Shown here: positions 27,083 through 35,172 of the stretch, piece by piece
Position numbering within the stretch: the first letter of the stretch is position 1
Layout of the letters: each line of letters begins with the position of its first letter
From: an uncultured Clostridiaceae bacterium
GTDB lineage: Bacteria > Bacillota > Clostridia > TANB77 > CAG-508
Direction: 5' to 3'
Assembly: GCA_947647275.1 (NCBI GenBank)
Contig: CANSJQ010000006.1
Location: 1 to 64,000 of the forward strand
DNA: 64,000 bases
Notes under the pieces: model-generated
Databases searched by the model: none
What the model was told of the DNA's origin: nothing
Seen by the model: the letters and a program-made list of their open reading frames with translations, nothing else
Made by a program: the position numbers and the translations under genes

Positions 27083-28555
27083 ATGGAAATTACAGAATTA
27101 ACAGTTCACGAACTAAAAGAAAAATTAGCAAACAAAGAATTAACAATAACTGAAATAACAAAGGCCTATGCAGATAGAATAGAAGAAAAAGAAAAAGACA
27201 TAGGAGCTTTTGTAACAATATTAAAAGAAGATGCCATGAAAAAGGCACAAGAAATAGAAGAAAAAGTAAAAGCAAACGAAATAAAAGGAGACTTATCAGG
27301 TATTCCAATAGGAATAAAAGATAACATCTGTACAAAAGGAATAGCTACAACATGTAGTTCAAAAATGCTAGAAAATTTTGTTTCACCATATGATGCAACA
27401 GTAATGGAAAAAGTAAATAATGAAAACATGATTAATTTTGGAAAATTAAACATGGACGAGTTTGCAATGGGTGGCTCAACAGAATACTCAGCATTCCATG
27501 TAACGAAAAACCCATGGAACTTAAATAAAGTGCCAGGAGGCTCATCAGGGGGAGTAGCAGCAGCAGTTGCAGCTGGAATGGTGCCTTGGGCATTAGGCTC
27601 AGACACAGGTGGTTCAATACGTCAACCAGCTTCTTTTTGTGGAGTAGTTGGAATGAAGCCAACATATGGTTTAGTATCACGTTATGGTTTAGTAGCATTT
27701 GCATCATCACTAGACCAAATAGGGCCAATAACAAAAGATGTAGAAGACTGTGCTATGCTTTTAAATGTAATAACAGGTCATGATGAAAAAGATTCAACAT
27801 CAGAAAATAGAGAAAAAGTAGATTACACATTAAGTCTAAAAAATGATGTAAAAGGAATGAAAATAGGAATCCCAAAGGAATTCTATGGAGAAGGTATAAG
27901 TGAAGAAGTAAAACAAAAGTTAGAAGAGGCAATACAAAAATACAAAGAACTAGGAGCAGAAGTAGAAGAATTTTCATTAGATATTGCAAACTATGCCTTA
28001 GCAACATACTACATTATAGCATGTGCAGAAGCAAGTTCAAACTTAGGAAGATTTGATGGGATTCGTTATGGTTATAGAACACCAAACTATGAAAACCTAA
28101 AAGATATATACAAAAATTCAAGAACTGAAGCTTTTGGAAATGAAGTAAAAAGAAGAATAATACTAGGAACTTATGTATTATCATCAGGATATTATGATGC
28201 ATACTACAAAAAAGCACAACAAGTACGTACATTAGTACAAGCAAAATTTGATGAAGCCTTCAGCAAATATGATGTTATATTAACACCAACAGCACCAACA
28301 ACAGCATTTAATATAGGTGAAAAAAAGGCGAACCCACTAGAAATGTATTTAGCAGATATTTGCACAGTATCAGTAAATATAGCAGGTCTTCCAGGAATAT
28401 CAATTCCATGTGGACTAGATAAAGAAGGAATGCCAATAGGAATGCAACTAATAGGTCAAAAATTCAGTGAAGAAACTTTATTAAATGTAGCATACACATT
28501 TGAGCAAGCTGTAAAATTTAGAGAAAATTATAAGCCAGAATTCAAAAACATATAA
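27083..28555 (+). CDS. gatA: Asp/Glu-tRNA amidotransferase subunit A
   Basis: GatA is the amidase that frees ammonia from glutamine. The 490-residue protein has the Ser-cisSer-Lys triad: Lys in [11 protein letters not shown] (about residue 79), the glycine-serine loop [15 protein letters not shown] (about 152-166), and the nucleophile Ser in [16 protein letters not shown] (about 174-189). The rest ([24 protein letters not shown]) is typical. AAAGGGAG precedes the ATG. Confidence 0.96.
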   Translation: MEITELTVHELKEKLANKELTITEITKAYADRIEEKEKDIGAFVTILKEDAMKKAQEIEEKVKANEIKGDLSGIPIGIKDNICTKGIATTCSSKMLENFVSPYDATVMEKVNNENMINFGKLNMDEFAMGGSTEYSAFHVTKNPWNLNKVPGGSSGGVAAAVAAGMVPWALGSDTGGSIRQPASFCGVVGMKPTYGLVSRYGLVAFASSLDQIGPITKDVEDCAMLLNVITGHDEKDSTSENREKVDYTLSLKNDVKGMKIGIPKEFYGEGISEEVKQKLEEAIQKYKELGAEVEEFSLDIANYALATYYIIACAEASSNLGRFDGIRYGYRTPNYENLKDIYKNSRTEAFGNEVKRRIILGTYVLSSGYYDAYYKKAQQVRTLVQAKFDEAFSKYDVILTPTAPTTAFNIGEKKANPLEMYLADICTVSVNIAGLPGISIPCGLDKEGMPIGMQLIGQKFSEETLLNVAYTFEQAVKFRENYKPEFKNI

Positions 28556-28560
28556 TAAAT

Positions 28561-28735
28561 ACTGTAGGGGTTGCACTCTAACGAATTTGCTAAAGATAAA
28601 TAGAGAATAATGAGAGTTAAGAGTACAAATCTGAGGTTTGATGTGTCTGCCACACTTCAAATAAATGGCTTAAATGAATAGTGAATAATGAATAGTGAAG
28701 AGTGAATAGTACACACTTCGCGTGGAGGAGGAACA
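28561..28735. repeat. gatA-gatB gap: GTAGGGG remnant and GAATAGTGA tandem repeats
   Basis: CTGTAGGGGTTGCACTC (28561-28577) is a truncated GTAGGGG copy. At 28675-28710 GAATAGTGA and close variants repeat four times. CTTCGCGTGGAGG just before gatB resembles CTTCGCGTTAGTG at 31713 and CTTCGCGCTAGTG at 47548. No ORF is visible. Confidence 0.55.
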
Positions 28736-28739
28736 ATAA

Positions 28740-30182
28740 ATGTCTAGAGAAGACTATGAAATAGTAATAGGACTTGAAGTACATGCTGAGCTTTCTACAA
28801 AAACAAAAATATTTTGTAGTTGCCCAACTGAATTTGGTGGGGAGCCAAATACACATACTTGTCCAGTATGTATGGCAATGCCAGGTGCACTACCAGTACT
28901 TAATGAGAAAGTAGTAGAATATGCAGTAAAAGCAGGTCTTGCTACAAATTGTGAAATAGCAAGAAACAGTAAAAATGATAGGAAAAACTACTTCTACCCA
29001 GACCTTCCAAAGTCATACCAAATATCACAATTTGATATGCCACTTTGTGAAAAAGGATATGTAGAAATAGAAGACGAAAATGGAGAAAAGAAGAAAATAG
29101 GAATAACACGTATACATATAGAAGAAGATGCAGGAAAGCTAAACCATAATGAATTTGGTGGAGGAAGTTTAGTAGACTTAAACAGAGCAGGAGTACCGCT
29201 AATAGAAACTGTATCAGAGCCAGATATACGTAGTAGTAAAGAAGCAGAAAATTACTTAAGAAAATTAAAGTCTATATTTGAATACATAGAAGTATCAGAC
29301 TGTAAAATGCAAGAAGGTTCATTTAGAGCAGATGTAAACGTTTCTGTAAGGAAAAAGGGAGCAAGCGAGTTTGGAACACGTACAGAAATGAAAAATATGA
29401 GCTCATTTAGAAGTATAGTAAGAGCAATAGAATATGAAGCAGATAGGCAAATAGATGTAATAGAAGAAGGCGGAAAAATAGAACAAGAAACCCTAAGATG
29501 GGATGATGTATCAGGAAAAACATTCTCAATGAGAGATAAAGAAGATGCGCAAGACTACCGCTATTTCCCAGACCCAGACCTAGTAGCAATAAAACTATCA
29601 GATGAATATATAGAAAATATAAAAAATAATCTACCAGAGTTGCCAGAAAGTAGAAAAGCAAGGTATATGAGTGAATTGGGCTTATCAGAAAAAGATAGTA
29701 ATTTACTTACAGCATCAAAACACTTATCAAATATGTTTGAAAAAGCATCTGCAATTTGTAAAAATCATAAACTAGTTTCAAACTGGCTATTATCAGATAT
29801 TTCAAGAATATTAAATGAAAAAGAAATAGAAGCAGACCAAATACCATTTACAGCAGAGCAATTAGCAAAAATGATTACACTAATAGAAAAAGGAACAATA
29901 AGTAGTGCAATAGCTAAAAAAGTAGTGGAAGAATTATTCGAAAACCCAAAAGACCCAGAAGAAATAATAAAAGAAAAAGGTTGGATACAAATATCAGATG
30001 AAGGAGCTATAAAAGAAGTAGTACAAAAAATAATACAAGCAAACCCACAGTCAGTAGCAGACTTCAAAGCTGGAAAAGACAAAGCAGTAGGCTTCTTAGT
30101 AGGGCAAGCAATGAAAGAAACAAAAGGAAAAGCAAACCCACAAATGTTAAATAAAATGTTTATAGAAGAATTAAAGAAATAA
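28740..30182 (+). CDS. gatB: Asp/Glu-tRNA amidotransferase subunit B
   Basis: GatB binds the misacylated tRNA, phosphorylates its side chain and joins ammonia to it. The 480 residues show GLEVHAELSTKTKIFCSC at the start, the zinc-binding CP...HTCPVC (CSCPTEF and HTCPVCMA), NRAGVPLIETVSEPD, and FRADVNVSVRKKG. The helical YqeY-like tail (residues 330-480) is complete, with GQAMKETKGKANP near the end. GGAGGAGG precedes the ATG. Confidence 0.96.
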   Translation: MSREDYEIVIGLEVHAELSTKTKIFCSCPTEFGGEPNTHTCPVCMAMPGALPVLNEKVVEYAVKAGLATNCEIARNSKNDRKNYFYPDLPKSYQISQFDMPLCEKGYVEIEDENGEKKKIGITRIHIEEDAGKLNHNEFGGGSLVDLNRAGVPLIETVSEPDIRSSKEAENYLRKLKSIFEYIEVSDCKMQEGSFRADVNVSVRKKGASEFGTRTEMKNMSSFRSIVRAIEYEADRQIDVIEEGGKIEQETLRWDDVSGKTFSMRDKEDAQDYRYFPDPDLVAIKLSDEYIENIKNNLPELPESRKARYMSELGLSEKDSNLLTASKHLSNMFEKASAICKNHKLVSNWLLSDISRILNEKEIEADQIPFTAEQLAKMITLIEKGTISSAIAKKVVEELFENPKDPEEIIKEKGWIQISDEGAIKEVVQKIIQANPQSVADFKAGKDKAVGFLVGQAMKETKGKANPQMLNKMFIEELKK

Positions 30183-30213
30183 ATTAAAATGAGGCAAAGC
30201 CTCATTTTAATTT
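30181..30213. terminator. Bidirectional terminator
   Basis: AAATTAAAATGAGGC pairs with GCCTCATTTTAATTT around AAA, between gatB and the converging membrane-protein gene. Confidence 0.85.
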
Positions 30214-30464
30214 ATTTCTTTTTGTACTGTATCAAACCCAATTCCACAAATAAAAAATGCTACTGCAAAACTTAAAGATGTTCTAAATAAAGAAATTCCT
30301 ATGTAAAATAAAGTAGGTAAGCTATAAAAAGCTTCATATGTAACTAATATCATACTTGAAAGTATACAAATTATAAAAGAAAAAATAAAACCTACTCTCA
30401 TTACTTTAACAACTTTAGCATCTAAATTTCTAACTTTATCTAATAAAATATTTACGAATTTCAT
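30207..30464 (-). CDS. Small membrane protein, unknown
   Basis: The 85-residue product has a charged N-terminus (NILLDKVRNLDAKVVKVMRV) and three hydrophobic stretches: GFIFSFIICILSSMILVTY, LPTLFYIGISLF and LSFAVAFFICGIGFD. It ends VQKEIN. Its codons match the native set. No function can be given; a small inner-membrane protein is all that is seen. The start ATG has GGTGAGG upstream. Confidence 0.65.
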   Translation of the reverse strand: MKFVNILLDKVRNLDAKVVKVMRVGFIFSFIICILSSMILVTYEAFYSLPTLFYIGISLFRTSLSFAVAFFICGIGFDTVQKEIN

Positions 30465-30724
30465 AAATATACCTCACCTTCTAATATATTATAATTTTAT
30501 ATTAACATAAAGCAAATAAAAAAGCAAAGGTAATTTATGGCAGATAATGTCGTAATATGCAGATATCTTTTTATTGAAATATAAACGAAAAAGTATTATA
30601 ATATATAAGATTTTAATTCTTTAATATTTAAAAAATCTTTTAAATATTTTCCAACAAGCAAAAAAATTTAGAAAAGAGGTGAAAAAATAAAAATAAAATG
30701 CTATAATAAGAAAGGAGGAAGTTT

Positions 30725-30982
30725 ATGCCTACAATAAGTATGTTTTATGGTATCGTGATAAGAATGTACTACGACGACCATAATCCACCACATTTTCATG
30801 CATTCTTTGGTGAGTATGAAGCTATATTTAATTTTGAAGGTGAAAAAATAGATGGAGAGATGCCAAATTCAAAAATAAAGTTAATCACAGCATGGACATT
30901 AATACATAAAGAAGATTTGATGGCAAACTGGGAACTAGCTAAAGAAAGTGAAAAGTTATATAATATAAATCCTCTAAATTAA
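30725..30982 (+). CDS. DUF4160 family protein
   Basis: The 85-residue product has the DUF4160 signature: MYYDDHNPPHFHAFFGEYEA near residues 14-33, with the paired histidines, then a helix WTLIHKEDLMANWELAKES. AAAGGAGG precedes the ATG. It is followed after 16 bases by a DUF2442 gene. The pair is widespread and often treated as a toxin-antitoxin-like unit, though that role is not proven. Confidence 0.88.
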   Translation: MPTISMFYGIVIRMYYDDHNPPHFHAFFGEYEAIFNFEGEKIDGEMPNSKIKLITAWTLIHKEDLMANWELAKESEKLYNINPLN

Positions 30983-30998
30983 TAGAAGGAGAAGAATT

Positions 30999-31235
30999 AT
31001 GAGAAAGATAGTAAATGTAGAAGTTTTAGAAAATTATGAATTATTACTTACTTTTGATAATGATATTAAGAAAATAAAAGACATGAAACCATATTTAGAC
31101 AAAGGTGTTTTTGAAAAATTGAAAGATAAAGATGTATTTAACAAAGTAAAAATATCTTTTGGAACTGTTTCATGGGGTGATGATATAGATATGTGTGCGG
31201 ATAGCCTATATGAAACAAGTGAAGAAGTAAAGTAA
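30999..31235 (+). CDS. DUF2442 family protein
   Basis: The 78-residue product shows the DUF2442 layout: NVEVLENYELLLTFDNDIKK, DMKPYLDKGVFEKLKD, then the closing GTVSWGDDIDMCADSLYE. Co-transcribed with the DUF4160 gene upstream, with AGAAGGAG before its ATG. It may be the partner of that protein. It ends at a bidirectional terminator shared with rpsT. Confidence 0.88.
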   Translation: MRKIVNVEVLENYELLLTFDNDIKKIKDMKPYLDKGVFEKLKDKDVFNKVKISFGTVSWGDDIDMCADSLYETSEEVK

Positions 31236-31236
31236 A

Positions 31237-31281
31237 ATAAAAAGCAAATTTAGAAATTTTATTTCTAAATTTGCTTTTATT
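31237..31281. terminator. Bidirectional terminator
   Basis: AAAAGCAAATTTAGAAAT pairs with ATTTCTAAATTTGCTTTT between the DUF2442 gene and rpsT. Confidence 0.85.
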
Positions 31282-31314
31282 ATTTATAAAAAACTGTGCA
31301 CAATTTTTTATAAT

Positions 31315-31581
31315 TTATGCTTTTACAGCGTTTAATTTTTTAGCTAAATTTGATTTTTTTCTAGCAGCTGTGTTTTTTACTATAACACCTTTTGTACAAG
31401 CTTGGTCTATTTTTTTAGTAGCTTCAGAAAATAATGTTGTAGCTTCTTCTACTTTACCTGCTTCTACAGCTTGTTCGAATTTTTTAACAGCTGTTTTATA
31501 AGCTGATTTAATCATATTATTTTGCATTGTTTTCTTTTCTATGACTTTTGTTCTTTTTATAGCTGATTTAATATTTGGCAT
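31315..31581 (-). CDS. rpsT: Ribosomal protein S20
   Basis: The 88-residue, lysine- and alanine-rich helical protein binds 16S rRNA early in small-subunit assembly. [17 protein letters not shown] at the start and the C-terminal [19 protein letters not shown] are the family marks. A strong ribosome site (GAGGAGGTG) precedes the ATG. It stands alone on the minus strand. Confidence 0.95.
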   Translation of the reverse strand: MPNIKSAIKRTKVIEKKTMQNNMIKSAYKTAVKKFEQAVEAGKVEEATTLFSEATKKIDQACTKGVIVKNTAARKKSNLAKKLNAVKA

Positions 31582-31788
31582 TCTTTAGCACCTCCTCAAT
31601 CGTTATTTCTAAATATAGCAAATAAAATTCTACCATAAAAAGATAAAATTTGCAATAGTTTGTGAAAAAATGTATTAAAAAAATTTGAAAAATGGCTAAA
31701 ATACATTACTTACTTCGCGTTAGTGTATAAATAAATTATGTGATTTGTGACCGAAAAGTAAAAAAACATACGAAATTTAAAAAAACAT

Positions 31789-31817
31789 TTGAAAAATTTC
31801 CCAAAACAAGGTATAAT
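31789..31817 (+). promoter_or_regulatory. hpf promoter
   Basis: TTGAAA (31789-31794), 17 bases, then TATAAT (31812-31817), about 55 bases before the hpf start. The 290-base gap 31582-31871 also holds CTTCGCGTTAGTGTATAA at 31713; otherwise nothing is seen in it. Confidence 0.65.
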
Positions 31818-31871
31818 ATAATTATAACAGAGTAATTTTAACAAAAGACCAAAATGAAGGGAGCGATTTTT

Positions 31872-32408
31872 ATGAACATAAAAATAACAGGAAAAGAACT
31901 AAAAGCAACAGACTCAATAAAAGAGTACGTTGAAAGAAAAATTGAAAGGTTAGAAAAATATTTTGGAGAAGACATCGATGTGTTAGCAACAATAAAAACA
32001 GAAGGAAACGAACAAGTTGCAGAATTACATGTAACTGCAGCAGGAGAAACATTTAGAGCAGTAACAGCACATAGAGATTTATATGCTTCAATAGATAAAG
32101 ACATAGACATTTTAGAAGGACAAATAAGAAAAATGAAAACTAAAAAAGAAAAACAAAATATGTCTGATTCAATAAAATTAAAAGAAACATTAAATAGTGA
32201 TAAAACACAAAATGAAATAGAAGATGAAATAATAAAAACAATATATTACAGTATAAAACCAATGGCACCAGAAGATGCAAAACTAGAACTAGAAGGAAAA
32301 CCAAAAAACAATTTCTTAGCATTTATAAACATAGAAACAGGAAAAGTAAATGTAATATACAGACTAAAAGATAGCAAAAATTTTGGTTTAGTAGAACCAG
32401 AAGCATAA
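31872..32408 (+). CDS. hpf: Long ribosome hibernation promoting factor
   Basis: HPF binds the decoding region of the 30S subunit and drives 100S dimers in stationary phase. The 178-residue long form has the N-terminal domain (NIKITGKELKATDSIKEYVE, then ERKIERLEKYFG), a linker of about 25 residues and the C-terminal dimerising domain (SIKPMAPEDAKLELE, FLAFINIETGKVNVIYRLKD). The start is ATG 31872 after AAGGGAG; the ATG at 31854 precedes that site. Confidence 0.93.
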   Translation: MNIKITGKELKATDSIKEYVERKIERLEKYFGEDIDVLATIKTEGNEQVAELHVTAAGETFRAVTAHRDLYASIDKDIDILEGQIRKMKTKKEKQNMSDSIKLKETLNSDKTQNEIEDEIIKTIYYSIKPMAPEDAKLELEGKPKNNFLAFINIETGKVNVIYRLKDSKNFGLVEPEA

Positions 32409-32420
32409 AAAGTAATAAAC

Positions 32421-32457
32421 CAAAAAATAAAGTCTTGCATAGCAAGGCTTTATTTTT
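32421..32457 (+). terminator. Rho-independent terminator
   Basis: AAAAAATAAAGTCTTGC pairs with GCAAGGCTTTATTTTTT around ATA after hpf. Confidence 0.85.
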
Positions 32458-32471
32458 TGATTTTAATAAAC

Positions 32472-32666
32472 TTATTTCATTTGGCTTTCAGCTTGTTGTA
32501 TTAATTTTCTAACCATGTTACCACCTATTTTACCAGCATCTCTTGCAGAGATATTTCCGTTGTATCCGTCTTTTAAACTTACACCAACTTCGCTAGCAAC
32601 TTCGTGTTTAAATCTGTTAAGAGCTTCTCTAGCTTCTGGAACTACTTTAGAGTTTGAGTTTGTCAT
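32472..32666 (-). CDS. Alpha/beta-type small acid-soluble spore protein
   Basis: The 64-residue SASP coats spore DNA and protects it from UV and chemical damage. VVPEAREALNRFKHEVASEVG holds the germination-protease cleavage region, and DAGKIGGNMVRKLIQQAES is the second conserved helix. AGGAGGTG precedes the ATG. A second, very similar SASP lies at 33210-33410. Confidence 0.95.
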   Translation of the reverse strand: MTNSNSKVVPEAREALNRFKHEVASEVGVSLKDGYNGNISARDAGKIGGNMVRKLIQQAESQMK

Positions 32667-32832
32667 TTTCTTTCACCTCCTGAAAATTTTAGATTTCATT
32701 ATATATATTGCTCAAATCACCAAAAAATAAACTGGAAATTTTTTGAAAAAATATAGACATTTTATGTAAAATATAGTAAACTATAAATAGATACTATAAA
32801 ATATTTTTTCTTTTATAATAAGGAGGAAAAGA

Positions 32833-33117
32833 ATGAAAACGAAGAAGATTGGAATCGTTTTAACTGTTAGGGGAGAAAGTTATATAATTGGACATTTGGC
32901 AAAAGCTAAGATCTGCCCAGAACTGGATGAATTTTACCGGATTCAAGTTAATGTAGAAATAGAGGAAATCGTCTTTAAGTTATCTATCGAAGAGGAAACC
33001 GTCGGTGTTATTACAGGAACTCTTGATGATGCTTATGAAGTAGTAGAAGAACTCAAAAAGATTGGTTATGCTATTTCAGAAATGGTACATGATGGAAAAA
33101 CATATGTAGTTGAATAG
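32833..33117 (+). CDS. Small protein of unknown function (GC-richer codon set)
   Basis: The 94-residue acidic protein looks like a compact alpha/beta fold: KIGIVLTVRGESYIIGHLAK, FYRIQVNVEIEEIVFKLSI, then DDAYEVVEELKKIGYAI and a closing strand MVHDGKTYVVE. AAGGAGG precedes the ATG; a terminator follows. A CGG codon occurs in FYRIQ. It is inserted between the two SASP genes on the opposite strand. No family recognised. Confidence 0.6.
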   Translation: MKTKKIGIVLTVRGESYIIGHLAKAKICPELDEFYRIQVNVEIEEIVFKLSIEEETVGVITGTLDDAYEVVEELKKIGYAISEMVHDGKTYVVE

Positions 33118-33120
33118 TAA

Positions 33121-33158
33121 TAGGAAAGACAGGAACTTGTTTCCTGTCTTTCTTTTTA
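33121..33158 (+). terminator. Rho-independent terminator
   Basis: GAAAGACAGGAA pairs with TTTCCTGTCTTTC, then TTTTT. Confidence 0.85.
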
Positions 33159-33209
33159 TGTAGAAAGGCAAAAAATAAATTCCTGTTTTTCGACTATTTT
33201 TTAATATAA

Positions 33210-33410
33210 CTATTTACCAGCCATTTGTCTTTCAGCTGTTTCGATTAATTTTCTAACCATGTTACCACCTATTTTACCAGCATCTCTTGAAGTTATATCA
33301 CCATTATAACCTTGTTTTAAGTTAACACCAACTTCGCTAGCAACTTCATATTTGAATTTGTTTAAAGCTTCTCTAGCTTCTGGAACTACTTTAGAGTTTG
33401 AATTTGTCAT
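33210..33410 (-). CDS. Alpha/beta-type small acid-soluble spore protein
   Basis: The 66-residue SASP starts at ATG 33410 (the ATG at 33419 is too close to the AGGAGGTG site). It is nearly the same as the first SASP over VVPEAREALN and DAGKIGGNMVRKLI, but differs in the middle (NLKQGYNGDITSR) and ends TAERQMAGK. Expected to be made in the forespore under sigma G, though no such promoter was identified. Confidence 0.95.
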   Translation of the reverse strand: MTNSNSKVVPEAREALNKFKYEVASEVGVNLKQGYNGDITSRDAGKIGGNMVRKLIETAERQMAGK

Positions 33411-33579
33411 TTTTTTCACCTCCTAAATGTATATAATTGAAAAACGTAAAAAATGTTTTTCTAATATTAGAATGTTCAAAAAAAGTAAAAATAAACTACC
33501 AATTTTTTGAAAAATGAAAAATAAAATCGAAATGAATATAAAAATCATAAAAGAGTAAAATAAAAATGAGGTGTTTTTT

Positions 33580-33729
33580 ATGAATGAAGACAAAAAAAGT
33601 TATGAAGATATAGAAGATACAACAAAATATGGAGAATTTATTTCATCATATTTTGCATGGACTACTTTAGAAAAGCAAAAACAAACTGCAAAAGAGATGG
33701 ATAGAATGACAAAAGTAAAAGAGCCTTAA
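33580..33729 (+). CDS. 49-residue charged protein, unknown
   Basis: This short gene has ATG 33580 after ATGAGGTG and a TAA at 33727. The peptide MNEDKKSYEDIEDTTKYGEF continues with SSYFAWTTLEKQKQTAKEMD. It is hydrophilic apart from a short aromatic centre. Its place beside SASP genes could suggest a spore role, but that is only context. Native codon set. No family recognised. Confidence 0.5.
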   Translation: MNEDKKSYEDIEDTTKYGEFISSYFAWTTLEKQKQTAKEMDRMTKVKEP

Positions 33730-33868
33730 AATAAAAAGGCCCTTTCCAAGTTTTAATAAAGATTTAATTATACCATAATAATTCCTCGCTTATTAAATAC
33801 TATACTTAAATTACTACTAATATTATAATAGATAAAAAGAAAAATGTAAATATAATTTAAAAAAACTA

Positions 33869-33922
33869 TTGACATAAACTTAAAAAAGTATATAATATAA
33901 TTATAGGTCAAAGAAAGTCAAA
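33869..33922 (+). promoter_or_regulatory. ctsR promoter with CtsR operator
   Basis: TTGACA (33869-33874) and TATAAT (33891-33896) are 16 bases apart. The direct heptad repeat GGTCAAA (33906-33912), a GAA spacer and AGTCAAA (33916-33922) match the CtsR operator of Bacillota and cover the expected start of transcription. The clpC operon should be repressed by its own first product and induced by heat or protein stress. Confidence 0.93.
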
Positions 33923-33941
33923 GTAAAAGAGGTAATAAAAT

Positions 33942-34392
33942 ATGAGAATATCAGATATAATAGAAGATTTTATAAAAGATTTATTTACAGAAGAAGATGA
34001 ATATATAGAAATACAAAGGAATGATTTAGCCCAGCAATTTAATTGTGTACCATCACAAATAAACTATGTAATATCAACTAGGTTTAAACCATCGCAAGGC
34101 TATTATGTAGAAAGTAAGCGTGGAGGTCGGCGGGCATATAAGAATAAAAAAAATAAATGTAACAAAAAGCAATTATTTTATGCACATAATAAATAGTATA
34201 GAAGAATACTTATCAAGTCAGGAGGCAGATATATTTATTAGTAATTTTTTATCTTATAACATGATAAATGAGAGTCAAGCAAAGTTATTAAAAGTAGCAA
34301 CAAGCGACAATATACTAACAATACCACAACCTACGAGAGACCAAATACGAGCAAAAATATTTAAAAATATGTTAATAAACTTAATTGATTAA
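33942..34392 (+). CDS. ctsR: CtsR heat-shock repressor, +1 frameshift at CGG 34128
   Basis: CtsR represses clp genes. Codons 1-62 ([46 protein letters not shown]) are in frame 0. The rest ([13 protein letters not shown] to [10 protein letters not shown]) is in the +1 frame, giving about 149 residues. The break is an extra C at 34128, inside the wing loop that in CtsR reads RGGGGYIRI, the glycine loop known as the heat-sensing part. In frame 0 translation ends at 34194 after an unrelated basic tail. Operator and operon are normal. Recoding, real mutation or assembly error are all possible. Confidence 0.85.
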
Positions 34393-34403
34393 AAACTGGA
34401 AAT

Positions 34404-34465
34404 TAGGATTGTAGGGGCGATTATTAATCGTCCGATCTTTCTACAAAATTACCTAAACTTCCAAA
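34404..34465. repeat. GTAGGGG repeat between ctsR and mcsA
   Basis: ATTGTAGGGGCGATTATTAA, then TCGTCCGATCTTTCTACAAA. GGGGCGATTA and TAATCGTCC form the stem. It shares the right-hand part CCGATCTT...AAATTACCTAAA with the copies at 35073 and 59619. Confidence 0.65.
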
Positions 34466-34479
34466 AAGGAGAGATAATT

Positions 34480-35043
34480 ATGAAATGTCAAAATTGTGGA
34501 GAAAACGAAGCAAATGTAAAATACACACAAATAATAAATGGAGTAAAAAAGCAAATGTCGTTATGCGATAAATGTGCCCAAAATCTAGGAATAGATGATA
34601 TGGAATTTAATATGCCAATTAATTTTTCAAGTTTTTTAGGAGATGTATTCGACATATATGAAGACACTTTAACAGAAATTATAAAACCAAAAACATTAAC
34701 ATGTGATAGATGCAATATGACATATGACGAATTTTTACAAACAGGTAAATTTGGTTGTGAAGAATGTTATGAAGTATTTAAAACAAAATTAGACCAAATA
34801 CTAAAAAATATACATGGAGCAAATAGACATGTTGGAAGAATTGGAAATTTTATGGAAGGTTATGAAAAATCTCAAATTGTAGATAACTATAAAAATGATA
34901 AAATAAATGAGCAAAATGTAAAAGAAGAAAAACAACAAAAGTCAAAATTAGAAGAGCTACAAGAAAGACTAAAACAAGAAATAAGAGAAGAACGCTACGA
35001 AGACGCAGCAAAAACAAGAGATGAAATCAAAAAAATTAAATAA
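34480..35043 (+). CDS. mcsA: McsA, activator of the McsB arginine kinase
   Basis: The 187-residue protein has four CxxC motifs (CQNCG at residue 3, CDKC, CDRC and CEEC) that bind zinc, and a C-terminal UVR motif LEELQERLKQEIREERYEDA. McsA binds and activates McsB and takes part in marking proteins for ClpCP. It lies in the canonical ctsR-mcsA-mcsB-clpC order, with AAAGGAGAG before the ATG. Confidence 0.94.
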   Translation: MKCQNCGENEANVKYTQIINGVKKQMSLCDKCAQNLGIDDMEFNMPINFSSFLGDVFDIYEDTLTEIIKPKTLTCDRCNMTYDEFLQTGKFGCEECYEVFKTKLDQILKNIHGANRHVGRIGNFMEGYEKSQIVDNYKNDKINEQNVKEEKQQKSKLEELQERLKQEIREERYEDAAKTRDEIKKIK

Positions 35044-35072
35044 AAATTATAGGTAAGAAGTTGAAAATAGAT

Positions 35073-35130
35073 TGTAGGGGTCATGGCTTCGGAGACCCGA
35101 GCTTCGAAGAAATAACCCTAAAATCCAACC
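35073..35130. repeat. GTAGGGG repeat between mcsA and mcsB
   Basis: TTGTAGGGGTCATGGCTTCG, then GAGACCCGAGCTTCGAAGAA. GGGTC and GACCC form a short stem; the right-hand CTTCGAAGAAAT...CCTAAAAT is shared with 59619. The gap is 129 bases and otherwise empty. Confidence 0.6.
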
Positions 35131-35172
35131 TCCAACTTCTAACTTTTAATTTCTATACGGGGAGGTAAAAAA

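Noticed and set aside
28675..28710. GAATAGTGA repeats as a CRISPR-like array
   Set aside because: Units are about 9 bases, adjacent and without spacers; no cas genes in the window.
30540..30720. Regulatory RNA before the DUF4160 gene
   Set aside because: The stretch is AT-rich with short T and A runs but no stable stem with conserved features.
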